Source: Hydractinia symbiolongicarpus
Taxonomy: Eukaryota; Cnidaria; Hydrozoa; Anthoathecata; Hydractiniidae
DNA: 64,000 bases
Assembly: GCF_029227915.1 (NCBI RefSeq)
Contig: NC_079881.1
Location: 23,165,501 to 23,229,500 of the forward strand
Direction: 5' to 3'
Shown piece after piece: positions 1 to 13,800 of the stretch (within the stretch, counting starts at the first letter, position 1; every line of letters starts with the position of its first letter). The translations under genes were made by a program, and so were the position numbers. The notes under the pieces are model-generated. The model was not told the origin of the DNA, ran no database searches, and was given only the letters and a program-made list of their open reading frames with translations.

Positions 1-3000
1 TCTTTGCTCATATTACTAGGTTGCATCACTTTTAACAGTGAAACGATTGACTCTGGGACTTAATTGAACTGATTTTGGACTGTGACCTTATAAATGTTCC
101 AAGTGAGACAATTGGTCTCCAAGGAATAACATTCTTCTTAATTTGACATGATTGCTGGAATTAAGCGATTACATTAGGCTCTGTGGTAGCGCTTTATTTA
201 AAATTTTAGATAAATAAGACTTTTCTTACTGTGGGACCAATCCTGGCCGTTAGCACTCGCTGAATAAATAGTATCTGTTCCAAAGACTACATTTCATTGA
301 CTTTCTAGCGGCATAAATCCGTTTGAGTTCCAACGGTTGCGTCACATATTCGTACCAACATGTATTTTGCGATATTATTCGGGAATTACTAGGTTGCATC
401 GCTTTTAACAGTGAAACGATTGACTGTGGGAATTAATTGATCTGATTCTGGAATGTGACCTTATAAATGTGATAAATGAGCCAATTGGTCTCCAAGGAAT
501 AACATTCTTCTTAATTTGACATGATTGCTGGAATTCAGCGATTACATTAGGCTCTGTGGTAGCGCTTTATTTAAAAATTTAGATAAATAAGACTTTTCTT
601 ACTGTGGGGCCAATCCTGGCCGTTAGCACGGGCTGAATAAATAGGATCAGTTCCAAAGAATACATTACATTTACTTTCTAGCGGCATAAATCCGTTTGAG
701 TTACAACGGTTGCGTCACATATTCGTACCAACATGTATTTAGCGATAGTATTCGGATATTACTAGGTTGCATCGCTTTTAACAGTGAAACGTTTGACTGT
801 GGGACTTAATTGAACTGATTTTGGTCTTTGACCTTATAAATGTGATAAATGAGGCAATTGGACTCCAAGGAATGACATGCTTCCTAATTTGATATAATTG
901 CTGGAATTCAGCGATTACATTACGCTCTGTGGTAGCGCTTTATTTAAAAATTAAGATAAATAAATCATTTTTTACTGTGGGACCAATCCTAGCCGTTAGT
1001 TCGCGTTGAAGAAATAGAGACAGTTTCAAAATCTACATTTCATTGATTTTCTACCGGTGTCAATCCGTTTGAGTTACAACGGTTGTGTCACATATTCGTA
1101 CCAACATGTATTTAGTGATTTTTTTCCGATATTACTAAGTTGTATCGGTTTTAACAGTGAAGCGATTGACTGTGGGACGTAATTAAACTAACTTTGGACT
1201 GTGACCTGATAAATGTGATAAATGAGACAATTGGACTCCAAGGAATAACATTCTTCTTAATTTGATATGATTGCTGGAATTCAACGATTACATTAGGCTC
1301 TGTGGTAGCGCTTTATTTAAAAATTTAGATAAATAAATCATTTTTTACTGTGGGACCAACCCTAGCCGTTAGTTCGCGCTGAAGAAATACAGACAGTTTC
1401 AAAAACTACATTTCATTGACATTCTATCGGGGCCAATCCGTTGGAGTTACAACGGTTGCGTCACATATTCGTACCAACATGTATTTAGTGATTTTTTTCC
1501 GATATTACTAAGTTGCATTGCTTTTAACAGTGAAACGATTGACTGTGGGATTTAATTGAACTGATTCTGGAATGTGACCTTATAAATGTGATAATTGAGC
1601 CAATTGGACTCCAAAGAATAACATTCTTCTTAATTTGATATGATTGCTGGAATTCAGCGATTGCATTAGGCTCTGTGGTAGCGCTTTATTTTAAAATTTA
1701 GATAAATAAGTCTTTTTTGCTGTGGGACCAATCCTGGCCGTTACCACGCGCTGAATAAATAGGAACAGTTTCGAAGTCTACATTTCATTGACTTTCTAGC
1801 GGTATAACTCTGTTTGAGTTGCAACGGTTGCGTCACATATTCATACCAACATGTATTTAGCGATAGTATTCGGATATTATTAGGTTGCATCGCCTTTTAC
1901 AGTGAAACGCTTGACTGTGGGACTTAGTTGAACTGATTTTGGCCTTTGACCTTATAAATGTGATAAATGAGCCAGTTTGACTACAAGAAATAACATTCTT
2001 CTTAATTTGACATGATTGCTGAAACTCAGCGATTACACTGGGCGCTGTGGTAGCGCTTTATTAAAAAAATAAGATAAATAAGTCATATTTTCTGTGGGAT
2101 TAATCCTAGCCGTTAGCTCGCGCTGAAGAAGTAGAGACAGTTTTAAAAACTACCTTTCATTGACTTTCTAACGGTGTCAATCCGTTTGAGTTACAACTGT
2201 AGCGTCACATATTCGTGCAACATGTATTTAGTAATTTTCTTCCGATATTACTAAAATGTATTGCTTTTAACAGTGAAACGATTCACTGTGGGAATTAATA
2301 GAACGGATTCTGGACTGTGACCTCATAAATGTGATAAATGAGCCAATTGGTGTCCAAAGAATAAAATTCTTTTTAATTTGACATGATTGATGGAATTAAG
2401 CGATTACATTAGGCTCTGTGGTAGCACTTTATTTAAAAATTTAGATAAATAAGTCTTTTCTTACTGTGGGACCAATCCTGGCCGATAGCACGCGCTAAAT
2501 AAATAGGAACAGTTCCAAAGTCTACATTTCAATGACTTTCTAGCTGTATAAGTCCGTTTGAGTTACAAAGGTTCTGTCACAAATTCATACCAACATGTAT
2601 TTAGCGACAATATTCAGATATTACTAGGTTGCATCACTTTTAACAATGAAAGGCTTGACTGTGGGACGTAATTGAACTGTTTTTGGACTGTGACCTTATA
2701 AATGTTACAAGTGAGACAAGTGGTCTCCAAGGAATAAAATTCTTCTTAATTTGACATGATTGCTGGAACTCAGCGATTACACTGGGCACTGTGGTAGCGC
2801 TTTATTAAAAAATTAAGATAAACAAGTCATTTTTTACTGTGGGACCAATCCTAGCCGTTAGCTCGCGCTGAAGAAATAGAGACTGTTTTAAAAAACTACA
2901 TTTCACTGAATTTCTAACGGTGTCAGTCCGTTTAATTTACAACGGTTGGGTCACATATTCGTACCAACATGTATTTAGCGATATTTTTCTGATATTACTA

Positions 3001-4913
3001 GGCTGCATCGCTTTTAACAGTGAAACGATTGTCTGTGGGACTTAATTGAACTAACTTTGGACTGTGACCTGATAATTGTAATAAATGAGACAATTGGTCT
3101 CCAAGAAATAACATTCTTCTTAAATTGACATAATTGCTGGAACTTAGCGATTACATTGAGCGCTGTGGTAGCGCTTCATTTAAAAATTTAGATAAATAAC
3201 TCATCTTTACTGTGGGACCAATCCTGGCCGCTATCGCGCGCTTAAGAAATAGCGACAGTTTTAAAAACTAAATTTCATTGACTTTCTAACGCTATCAATC
3301 CGCTTCAATTACAACGGTTGCGTCACATATTCGTACCAACATGTATTTAGCTATACTTTTCTCATATTACTAGGTTGCATCACTTTTAACAGTGAAACGA
3401 TTGACTCTAGGACTTAATTGAACTGATTTTGGACTGTGACCTTATAAATGTTACAAGTGAGACAATTGGTCTCCATGGAATAACATTCTTCTTAATTTGA
3501 CATGATTGCTGGAATTCAACTATTACATTAGGCTCTGTGGTAGCGCTTTATTTTAAAATATAGATAAATAAGACTTTTCTTACTGTAGGACCAATCCTGG
3601 CCGTTAGCACGCGCTGTATAAATAGGATCAGTTCCAAAGACTACATTTCATTGACTTTCTAGCGGCATAAATCCGTTTGAATTACAACGGTTGCGTCACA
3701 TATTCGTACCAACATGTACTTAGCGATAGTATTCGGATATTACTAGGTTGCATCGCTTTTAACAGTGAAACGATTGACCGTGGGACTTAATTGAACTGAT
3801 TCTGGACTGTGACCTTATATATGTGATAAATGAGCCAGTTGGACTGCAAGGAATAACATTCTTATTAATTCGACATGATTTCTGGAATTCAGCGAGTACA
3901 CTACGCCCTGTGGTAGCGCTTTATTTAAAAATATAGATAAATAAGTCATCTTTACTGTGGGACCAATACCGGCCGCTATCGCGGGCTGAAGAAATAGCGA
4001 CAGCTTCAAAAACTAAATTTCATTGACTTTCTAACGCTATCAATCCGCTTCAGTTACAACGGTTGCGTCACATATTCGTACCAACATGTATTTAGCGATT
4101 CTTTTCTCATATTACTAGGTTGCATCACTTTTAACAGTGAAACGATTGACTCTGGGACTTAATTGAACTAATTTTGGACTGTGACCTTATAAATGTTACA
4201 AGTGAGACAATTGGTCTCCAAGGAATAACATTCTTCGTAATTTGACATGATTGCTGGAATTAAGCGATTACATTAGGCTCTGTGGTAGCGCTTTATTTAA
4301 AATTTTAGATAAATAAGACTTTTCTTACTGTGGGACCAATCCTGGCCGTTAGCACTCGCTGAATAAATAGTATCTGTTCCAAAGACTACATTTCATTGAC
4401 TTTCTAGCGGCATAAATCCGTTTGAGTTACAACGGTTGCGTCACATATTCGTACCAACATGTATTTTGCGATATTATTCGGGAATTACTAGGTTGCATCG
4501 GTTTACCAGTGAAACGATTGACTCTGGGATTTAAATGAAGTAACTTTGAACTGTGACTTATAAGCGTGATAAATGAGCCAATTGGACTCCAAGGAATAAC
4601 ATTCTTCTTAATTCGACATGATTTTTGGAATTTAGCAATTACATTAGGCTCTGTGGTAGCGCTTTATTTGAAAACTTAGATAAATAAATCATTTTTTACT
4701 GTGGGACCAATCCTAGCCGTTAGTTCGCGCTGAAGAAATTCAGACAGTTTCAAAAACTCAATTTCATTGACTTTCTAGCGGCATAAATCCGTTTGAGTTA
4801 CAACGGTTGCGTCACATATTCGTACCAACATGTACTTAGGGATGGTAATCGCATATTACTAGGTTGCACCGCTTTTAACAGTAAAACGATTGACTGTGGG
4901 ACTTAATTGAACT

Positions 4914-7520
4914 GATTCTGGAATGTGACCTGATAAATGTGATAAACCTGCCAATTGGACTCCGAGGAATAACATTCTTCTTAATTTGATATGATTGCTG
5001 GAATTCAGCGATTACATTAGGCTCTGTGGTAGCGCTTTATTTAAAAATTTAGATAAATAAGTCTTTTTTGCTGTGGGACCAATCCTGGCCGTTACCACGC
5101 GCTGAATAAATAGGAACAGTTTCGAAGACTACATTTCATTGACTTTCTAGCGGTATAACTCTGTTTGAGTTGCAACGGTTGCGTCACATATTCATACCAA
5201 CATGTATTTAGCGATAGTATTCGGATATTATTAGGTTGCATCGCCTTTTACAGTGAAACGCTTGACTGTGGGACTTAGTTGAACTGATTTTGGCCTTTGA
5301 CCTTATAAATGTGATAAATGAGCCAGTTTGACTACAAGAAATAACATTCTTCTTAATTTGACATGATTGCTGAAACTCAGCGATTACACTGGGCGCTGTG
5401 GTAGCGCTTTATTAAAAAAATAAGATAAATAAGTCATATTTTTCTGTGGGATTAATCCTAGCCGTTAGCTCGCGCTGAAGAAGTAGAGACAGTTTCAAAA
5501 ACTACCTTTCATTGACTTTCTAACGGTGTCAATCCGTTTGAGTTACAACTGTAGCGTCACATATTCGTGCAACATGTATTTAGTGATTTTCTTCCGATAT
5601 TACTAAAATGTATTGCTTTTAACAGTGAAACGATTCACTGTGGGAATTAATAGAACGGATTCTGGACTGTGACCTCATAAATGTGATAAATGAGCCAGTT
5701 GGTGTCCAAAGAATAAAATTCTTCTTAATTTGACATGATTGATGGAATTAAGCGATTACATTAGGCTCTGTGGTAGCACTTTATTTAAAAATTTAGATAA
5801 ATTAGTCTTTTCTTACTGTGGGACCAATCCTGGCCGTTAGCACGCGCTAAATAAATAGGAACAGTTCCAAAGTCTACATTTCATTGACTTTCTAGCTGTA
5901 TAAGTCCGTTTGAGTTACAACGGTTCTGTCACAAATTCGTACCAACATGTATTTAGCGACAATTTTTAGATATTACTAGGTTGCATCACTTTTAACAATG
6001 AAAGGCTTGACTGTGGGACTTAATTGAACTGTTTTTGGACTTTGACCTTGTAAATGTGATAAATGAGACAATTTGACTACAAGAAATAACATTCTTCTTA
6101 ATTTGACATGACTGTTGGAACTCAGCGATTACACTGGGCACTGTGGTAGCGCTTTATTAAAAAATTAAGATAAACAAGTCATTTTTTACTGTGGGACCAA
6201 TCCTAGCCGTAAGCTCGCGCTGAAGAAATAGAGACTGTTTCAAAAACTACATTTCACTGACTTTCTAATGGTGTCAGTCCGTTTAATTTACAACGGTTGG
6301 GTCACATATTCGTACCAAGATGTATTTAGCGATATTTTTCTGATATTACTAGGCTGCATCGCTTTTAACAGTGAAACGATTGTCTGTGGGACTTAATTGA
6401 ACTAACTTTGGACTGTGACCTGATAATTGTAATAAATGAGACAATTGGTCTCCAAGAAATAACATTCTTCTTAAATTGACGTAATTGCCGGAACTTAGCG
6501 ATTACATTGAGCGCTGTGGTAGCGCTTCATTTAAAAATTTAGATAAATAACTCATCTTTACTGTGGGACCAATCCTGGCCGCTATCGCGCGCTTAAGAAA
6601 TAGCGACAGTTTTAAAAACTAAATTTCATTGACTTTCTAACGCTATCAATCCGCTTCAATTACAACGGTTGCGTCACATATTCGTACCAACATGTATTTA
6701 GCTATACTTTTCTCATATTACTAGGTTGCATCACTTTTAACAGTGAAACGATTGACTATAGGACTTAATTGAACTGATTTTGGACTGTGACCTTATAAAT
6801 GTTACAAGTGAGACAATTGGTCTCCATGGAATAACATTCTTCTTAATTTGACATGATTGCTGGAATTCAGCGATTACATTAGGCTCTGTGGTAGCACTTT
6901 ATTTAAAAATATAGATAAAAAAGACTTTTTTTACTGTAGGACCAATCCTGGCCGTTAGCACGCGCTGTATAAATAGTATCAGTTCCAAAGACTACATTTC
7001 ATTGACTTTCTAGCGGCATAAATCCGTTTGAATTACAACGGTTGCGTCACATATTCGTACCAACATGTACTTAGCGATAGTATTCGGATATTACTAGGTT
7101 GCATCGCTTTTAACAGTGAAACGATTGACCGTGGGACTTAATTGAACTGATTCTGGACTGTGACCTTATAAATGTGATAAATGAGCCAGTTGGACTGCAA
7201 GGAATAACATTCTTCTTAATTCGACATGATTTCTGGAATTCAGCGAGTACACTACGCCCTGTGGTAGCGCTTTATTTAAAAATATAGATAAATAAGTCAT
7301 CTTTACTGTGGGACCAATACCGGCCGCTATCGCGCGCTGAAGAAATAGCGACAGCTTCAAAAACTAAATTTCATTGACTTTCTAACGCTATCAATCCGCT
7401 TCAGTTACAACGGTTGCGTCACATATTCGTACCAACATGTATTTAGCGATACTTTTCTCATATTACTAGGTTGCATCACTTTTAACAGTGAAACGATTGA
7501 CTCTGGGACTTAATTGAACT
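4914..7520 (+). repeat. 2607-bp higher-order repeat, copy 1 (7 monomers)
   Basis: This copy opens with GATTCTGGAATGTGACCTG followed by an unusual AAACCTGCCAATTGG variant, and the same text starts again at 7521. Rare markers repeat at exactly 2607 bp, for example ACCACGCGCTGAATAAATAG near 5094 and 7701, and the TTAATTCGACATGATTTCTG segment near 7217 and 9824. The unit is seven monomers of about 372.4 bp. The two copies differ at only a few positions by eye, so this is a recent tandem duplication compared with the variation between neighbouring monomers. Confidence 0.9.
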
Positions 7521-10127
7521 GATTCTGGAATGTGACCTGATAAATGTGATAAACCTGCCAATTGGACTCCGAGGAATAACATTCTTCTTAATTTGATATG
7601 ATTGCTGGAATTCAGCGATTACATTAGGCTCTGTGGTAGCGCTTTATTTAAAAATTTAGATAAATAAGTCTTTTTTGCTGTGGGACCAATCCTGGCCGTT
7701 ACCACGCGCTGAATAAATAGGAACAGTTTCGAAGACTACATTTCATTGACTTTCTAGCGGTATAACTCTGTTTGAGTTGCAACGGTTGCGTCACATATTC
7801 ATACCAACATGTATTTAGCGATAGTATTCGGATATTATTAGGTTGCATCGCCTTTTACAGTGAAACGCTTGACTGTGGGACTTAGTTGAACTGATTTTGG
7901 CCTTTGACCTTATAAATGTGATAAATGAGCCAGTTTGACTACAAGAAATAACATTCTTCTTAATTTGACATGATTGCTGAAACTCAGCGATTACACTGGG
8001 CGCTGTGGTAGCGCTTTATTAAAAAAATAAGATAAATAAGTCATATTTTTCTGTGGGATTAATCCTAGCCGTTAGCTCGCGCTGAAGAAGTAGAGACAGT
8101 TTCAAAAACTACCTTTCATTGACTTTCTAACGGTGTCAATCCGTTTGAGTTACAACTGTAGCGTCACATATTCGTGCAACATGTATTTAGTGATTTTCTT
8201 CCGATATTACTAAAATGTATTGCTTTTAACAGTGAAACGATTCACTGTGGGAATTAATAGAACGGATTCTGGACTGTGACCTCATAAATGTGATAAATGA
8301 GCCAGTTGGTGTCCAAAGAATAAAATTCTTCTTAATTTGACATGATTGATGGAATTAAGCGATTACATTAGGCTCTGTGGTAGCACTTTATTTAAAAATT
8401 TAGATAAATTAGTCTTTTCTTACTGTGGGACCAATCCTGGCCGTTAGCACGCGCTAAATAAATAGGAACAGTTCCAAAGTCTACATTTCATTGACTTTCT
8501 AGCTGTATAAGTCCGTTTGAGTTACAACGGTTCTGTCACAAATTCGTACCAACATGTATTTAGCGACAATTTTTAGATATTACTAGGTTGCATCACTTTT
8601 AACAATGAAAGGCTTGACTGTGGGACTTAATTGAACTGTTTTTGGACTTTGACCTTGTAAATGTGATAAATGAGACAATTTGACTACAAGAAATAACATT
8701 CTTCTTAATTTGACATGACTGTTGGAACTCAGCGATTACACTGGGCACTGTGGTAGCGCTTTATTAAAAAATTAAGATAAACAAGTCATTTTTTACTGTG
8801 GGACCAATCCTAGCCGTAAGCTCGCGCTGAAGAAATAGAGACTGTTTCAAAAACTACATTTCACTGACTTTCTAATGGTGTCAGTCCGTTTAATTTACAA
8901 CGGTTGGGTCACATATTCGTACCAAGATGTATTTAGCGATATTTTTCTGATATTACTAGGCTGCATCGCTTTTAACAGTGAAACGATTGTCTGTGGGACT
9001 TAATTGAACTAACTTTGGACTGTGACCTGATAATTGTAATAAATGAGACAATTGGTCTCCAAGAAATAACATTCTTCTTAAATTGACGTAATTGCCGGAA
9101 CTTAGCGATTACATTGAGCGCTGTGGTAGCGCTTCATTTAAAAATTTAGATAAATAACTCATCTTTACTGTGGGACCAATCCTGGCCGCTATCGCGCGCT
9201 TAAGAAATAGCGACAGTTTTAAAAACTAAATTTCATTGACTTTCTAACGCTATCAATCCGCTTCAATTACAACGGTTGCGTCACATATTCGTACCAACAT
9301 GTATTTAGCTATACTTTTCTCATATTACTAGGTTGCATCACTTTTAACAGTGAAACGATTGACTATAGGACTTAATTGAACTGATTTTGGACTGTGACCT
9401 TATAAATGTTACAAGTGAGACAATTGGTCTCCATGGAATAACATTCTTCTTAATTTGACATGATTGCTGGAATTCAGCGATTACATTAGGCTCTGTGGTA
9501 GCGCTTTATTTAAAAATATAGATAAATAAGACTTTTTTTACTGTAGGACCAATCCTGGCCGTTAGCACGCGCTGTATAAATAGGATCAGTTCCAAAGACT
9601 ACATTTCATTGACTTTCTAGCGGCATAAATCCGTTTGAATTACAACGGTTGCGTCACATATTCGTACCAACATGTACTTAGCGATAGTATTCGGATATTA
9701 CTAGGTTGCATCGCTTTTAACAGTGAAACGATTGACCGTGGGACTTAATTGAACTGATTCTGGACTGTGACCTTATAAATGTGATAAATGAGCCAGTTGG
9801 ACTGCAAGGAATAACATTCTTCTTAATTCGACATGATTTCTGGAATTCAGCGAGTACACTACGCCCTGTGGTAGCGCTTTATTTAAAAATATAGATAAAT
9901 AAGTCATCTTTACTGTGGGACCAATACCGGCCGCTATCGCGCGCTGAAGAAATAGCGACAGCTTCAAAAACTAAATTTCATTGACTTTCTAACGCTATCA
10001 ATCCGCTTCAGTTACAACGGTTGCGTCACATATTCGTACCAACATGTATTTAGCGATACTTTTCTCATATTACTAGGTTGCATCACTTTTAACAGTGAAA
10101 CGATTGACTCTGGGACTTAATTGAACT
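7521..10127 (+). repeat. 2607-bp higher-order repeat, copy 2 (7 monomers)
   Basis: Second tandem copy of the 2607-bp unit, directly abutting the first. It ends where the text GAACTGATT continues as TTGGACTG instead of CTGGAATG, at about 10128, so the crossover lies in a stretch shared by both continuations. A related but shorter-matching version begins near 1551 (ACCACGCGCTGAATAAATAG near 1742, 3352 bp or nine monomers before the first copy), which shows that the unit has been used more than once in this block. Confidence 0.88.
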
Positions 10128-10681
10128 GATTTTGGACTGTGACCTTATAAATGTTACAAGTGAGACAATTGGTCTCCAAGGAATAACATTCTTCTTAATT
10201 TGACATGATTGCTGGAATTAAGCGATTACATTAAGCTCTGTGGTAGCGCTTTATTTAAAATTTTAGATAAATAAGACTTTTCTTACTGTGGGACCAATCC
10301 TGGCCGTTAGCACTCGCTGAATAAATAGTATCTGTTCCAAAGACTACATTTCATTGACTTTCTAGCGGCATAAATCCGTTTGAGTTACAACGGTTGCGTC
10401 ACATATTCGTACCAACATGTATTTTGCGATATTATTCGGGAATTACTAGGTTGCATCGCTTTTACCAGTGAAACGATTGACTCTGGGATTTAAATGAAGT
10501 AACTTTGAACTGTGACTTATAAGCGTGATAAATGAGCCAATTGGACTCCAAGGAATAACATTCTTCTTAATTCGACATGATTTTTGGAATTTAGCAATTA
10601 CATTAGGCTCTGTGGTAGCGCTTTATTTGAAAACTTAGATAAATAAATCATTTTTTACTGTGGGACCAATCCTAGACGGTT

Positions 10682-10834
10682 ATGGCTACATCAGACACAA
10701 CAATATCAGAGAAGAACACCTGGAAAGATGGCATACATTTACGAGAGAATGGTAAGATAATGTTAGCACGAAATTTTATAGCTTTTATAAATAATTTTTT
10801 AGATCAGCAAGGGTATTCAATAGGCTTGGACTAG
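10682..10834 (+). pseudogene. ORF1 C-terminal fragment (SGNH/GDSL esterase-like)
   Basis: A 50-codon open frame ending at TAG 10832-10834. Its sequence has the form W-x-DGIHL followed by a GKIMLARNFIAFINNFL-type helix. DGIH (codons at 10727-10738) fits the Asp-x-x-His block near the C-terminus of SGNH/GDSL hydrolases, the domain found in ORF1 of many CR1/L2-type LINEs. In those elements ORF1 is thought to act in the retrotransposition particle; the catalytic need is unclear. The N-terminal part, with the nucleophile Ser, Gly and Asn blocks, is missing because the element is truncated, so the ATG at 10682 is probably an internal codon. The stop precedes ORF2, whose first open frame (+1 phase) overlaps it. 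Family assignment rests on a short motif, hence moderate confidence. Confidence 0.62.
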
Positions 10835-10836
10835 TT

Positions 10837-13800
10837 TGCGATGATAATAAATCTGATATTCCTGATGAATGTGTTGGGAGTCAAAATAGAAATAATCAAA
10901 ATCCGACACATAATTCTTACCAAAGTTCTTTAGATGAAATATATAATTTACGAATTAAGTACCCTTCCAATCCTCTTTTAGGCTATTTAAACATTAATAG
11001 TCTCAGAAACAAAATAATTGATGCAAGAGAAATTCTGACAAAATTTTCAACCTGATTATTTTGTATTTGCTGAAACCAAACTAGATGAGAGTTTTCCAAA
11101 CGAACAATTCTATATTGATAACTATGAAATTAGAACTAAAAAAGATAGGAACAAAAATGGAGGAGGGTTAATTGAATATGTTAAGAAAGGAATAGCCTGT
11201 AGACAAGTTAATGATTTGGGTATAACAAATAATGAAATCATTTGCCCAGAATTAACGATAAGAAATAAAAAATGGACAGTTATCAGTATTTATAGACCAC
11301 CTCATTATTCATACTTAAACAACTTTTTTAAGGAATTAGAGATAGCTTTAAATAAAGCTCTATCTAAAGTCGAAAACATAATAATTATGGGTGATATAAA
11401 TATCGATCGCCATAACTCGAACGATTCTGGTTTCGAAACCTTAAATAATTTCTGTGATATTTTTAGTCTTGAAAATCTTGTCAAAAACAAAACTTGTTTT
11501 GCTAGTCCTAACGGAACAGCTATAGATGTCATTCTTACAAATAGACCCAGATGTTTTCAACACACACTAACATGTGAAACAGGATTAAGTGATCATCATC
11601 AAATGGTAACAACATTTTTGAAATCTCATTTAGCACGCTTAGCATCCAAGAAAATTGTTTACAGAAGTTACAAAAATTTTAATGAAGCCAACTTTTTACG
11701 TGATGTTGAGAACGCAAATTTTATTTGTAATAGTAAAGATCCTGAACTGAATTATGAAAACCTCATCAATGTTTTCACATCTATCATAGAAAAGCATGCC
11801 CCACAGAAGCAAAAAACTCTGCGTGGAAACGAGGCACCATTTATGACAAAAGAGTTAAAAAAGGCAATATATACAAGGTCTAGGTTCAAAAATAAATACA
11901 ATAAAAATCCTACTTCTGAAAACAAAATCACGTACAAGAAACAGAGAAACAAGTGTGTAAATTTACGCAAAAAGGCTAGCAAAAACAATTTCAAAAGGGT
12001 AACAGAATCAGGTTTTATTTCCAAAAAAAAATTTTGGGAAACTGTTAAACCCTTGATATCAAATAAAAGTGTAATAAGCAAAGGAGATATAGCGATCGTT
12101 CTAAATGAAAGTTTAGTTACTGATAAAAAACAGCTAACCAAACTTTTCAACGACTACTACATCAATATTTTAGAAAATTCTTGTGGCATGAAACCAAATT
12201 CTATAAAATATAAGAATGTAAATGATAAGTCAAAAATGATTGAAAAAATTGTTGATAGTTTTGAAAATCATCCAAGTATCATTAAAATAAAGGAAATCAA
12301 TGATTCTAACAACAATGAGAACTTTACATTCCAAGAAGTTGATGAAGATACGATTTCTAAACTGTTTAATGATTTAAACACCAAAGTATCAACAGGTGAA
12401 GATACAATACCATCAAAGCTGACAAAATTAGCAAAAAGGCACCTAGTAACGCCACTAACAGATGTTATAAATAGTAGCATAGTTTCAAACAAATTTTCAA
12501 GCAAAGCTAAGCGAGCTGCTGTAACGCCATTGAATAAGGGAGGAAAAGATAAAACTAAAATATCAAACTACAGGCCTGTCAGTGTTTTAAATGTTTTTTC
12601 TAAATTTTACGAAAGGGTTATGAAAGAACAAATAACCGCTTATATGGAATCAAAATTGTCGACCTTTCTCTCCGCCTATAGGAAATGCTATAGTACCCAA
12701 AAAGTACTAATTCGCTTAATAGAGGAATGGAAGAGTAAACTTGATAAGAATTATGTGGTGGGTGCGATCTTGATGGATCTTTCAAAAGCTTTTGACTGTG
12801 TACCACATGACTTACTAATTGCGAAATTAGCTGCTTATGGATTTGACAATAAGTCTCTTCAATTCATTCTATCTTATCTTACTGATAGAGAGCAAGCCAC
12901 TCAAATAAATGGGATCTATAGTCTATTTCAAATTATCGTATCTGGTGTACCACAAGGTTCTATTTTGGGACCTATCATATTCAATATATTTATAAATGAT
13001 TTGTTTCTTTTTATAGAAAAGTATAAGCTACATAATTACGCTGATGATAACACAATATCCAACTTCTCAAATTCTATTCCTAATTTGATAAATACTTTAG
13101 AAAACGAAGCTAAAACTGCCCTCTCCTGGTTAAAAGAGAATAAAATGATTGCAAACCCTGAAAATTTTCACTCGATAATTCTGACAAAGAATAAGGCAGA
13201 TAATTTAGGTCTAAAATTTAACATAGGAAATAAAACTATTGAAAGTGAAAATAACGTGAAATTACTAGGTGTGACTATAGACAATAAATTAAATTTTGAC
13301 AGACACGTTAGTGATTTGTGTCGCAAAGCATCAGCCCAACTAAATGCCTTATTTCGATTTAGAAGTTTCTTATCCTTTCAAGCAAAATATATTTTAGTTC
13401 AAAGTTTTATCTACGCAAATTTCAATTATTGTTCCCTTATATGGCATTTTTCTTCTTCTAAATCTTTATCTAAAGTCGAAATAATACAAAAACGATCATT
13501 AAGATTTCTGTAAAATGATACGGTAAGTACATACGAAAATTTACTTAAAAATTCCAGCAAGAGTCACATGAATGTAAATCGCTTACGGTCATTGTGTATA
13601 GAAATCTCAAAAACTATAAATAACAACAGCCCTCTTTTTATGAAAGATATATTTTGTTTAAATGATAACGGTAGGACAGTCAGAGAACAAAATACAAATA
13701 ATTTGGTAGTCTCAAGGAAAAGGACCGCGACTTTTGGAACTAATAGCTTATCAGCCCTGGGACCAAAGATTTGGAATAACCTACCATCACATTTGAAACG

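Larger units (their letters stand above)
1..10678 (+). repeat. Satellite array, left block (~372-bp monomers)
   Basis: Head-to-tail array of an AT-rich monomer of about 372-373 bp. The landmark ACCAACATGTATTTAG recurs near 350, 729, 1101, 1474 and 1846 and onward without interruption, always on the same strand. Monomers fall into variant types that recur at multiples of the unit: the block with the rare tract TAAGCGTGATAAATGAGCC occurs near 4550 and again near 10520, about 5.96 kb or 16 monomers apart, and the start of the window matches about 4100 onward (11 monomers). The block is therefore organised in higher-order repeats of mixed length. It ends abruptly inside a monomer at the LINE junction, after CCTAGACG. 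No coding gene is seen; the minus-strand open frames near 3815, 7166 and 9773 are the same satellite segment copied. Confidence 0.97.

Noticed and set aside
3815-9967. 64-codon minus-strand frames at 3815, 7166 and 9773
   Set aside because: Same satellite segment duplicated within higher-order repeats; a frame with no recognisable protein feature.
10752-10802. A 51-bp intron (GTAAGA...TTTTTTAG) in the 5' part of the insertion
   Set aside because: The ORF1 reading frame runs straight through it and the encoded text fits the expected helix after DGIH, so splicing is not needed.
11305-12806. Minus-strand open frames opposite the LINE ORF2
   Set aside because: They are shadows of the reverse transcriptase reading frame on the other strand, with no recognisable domain.
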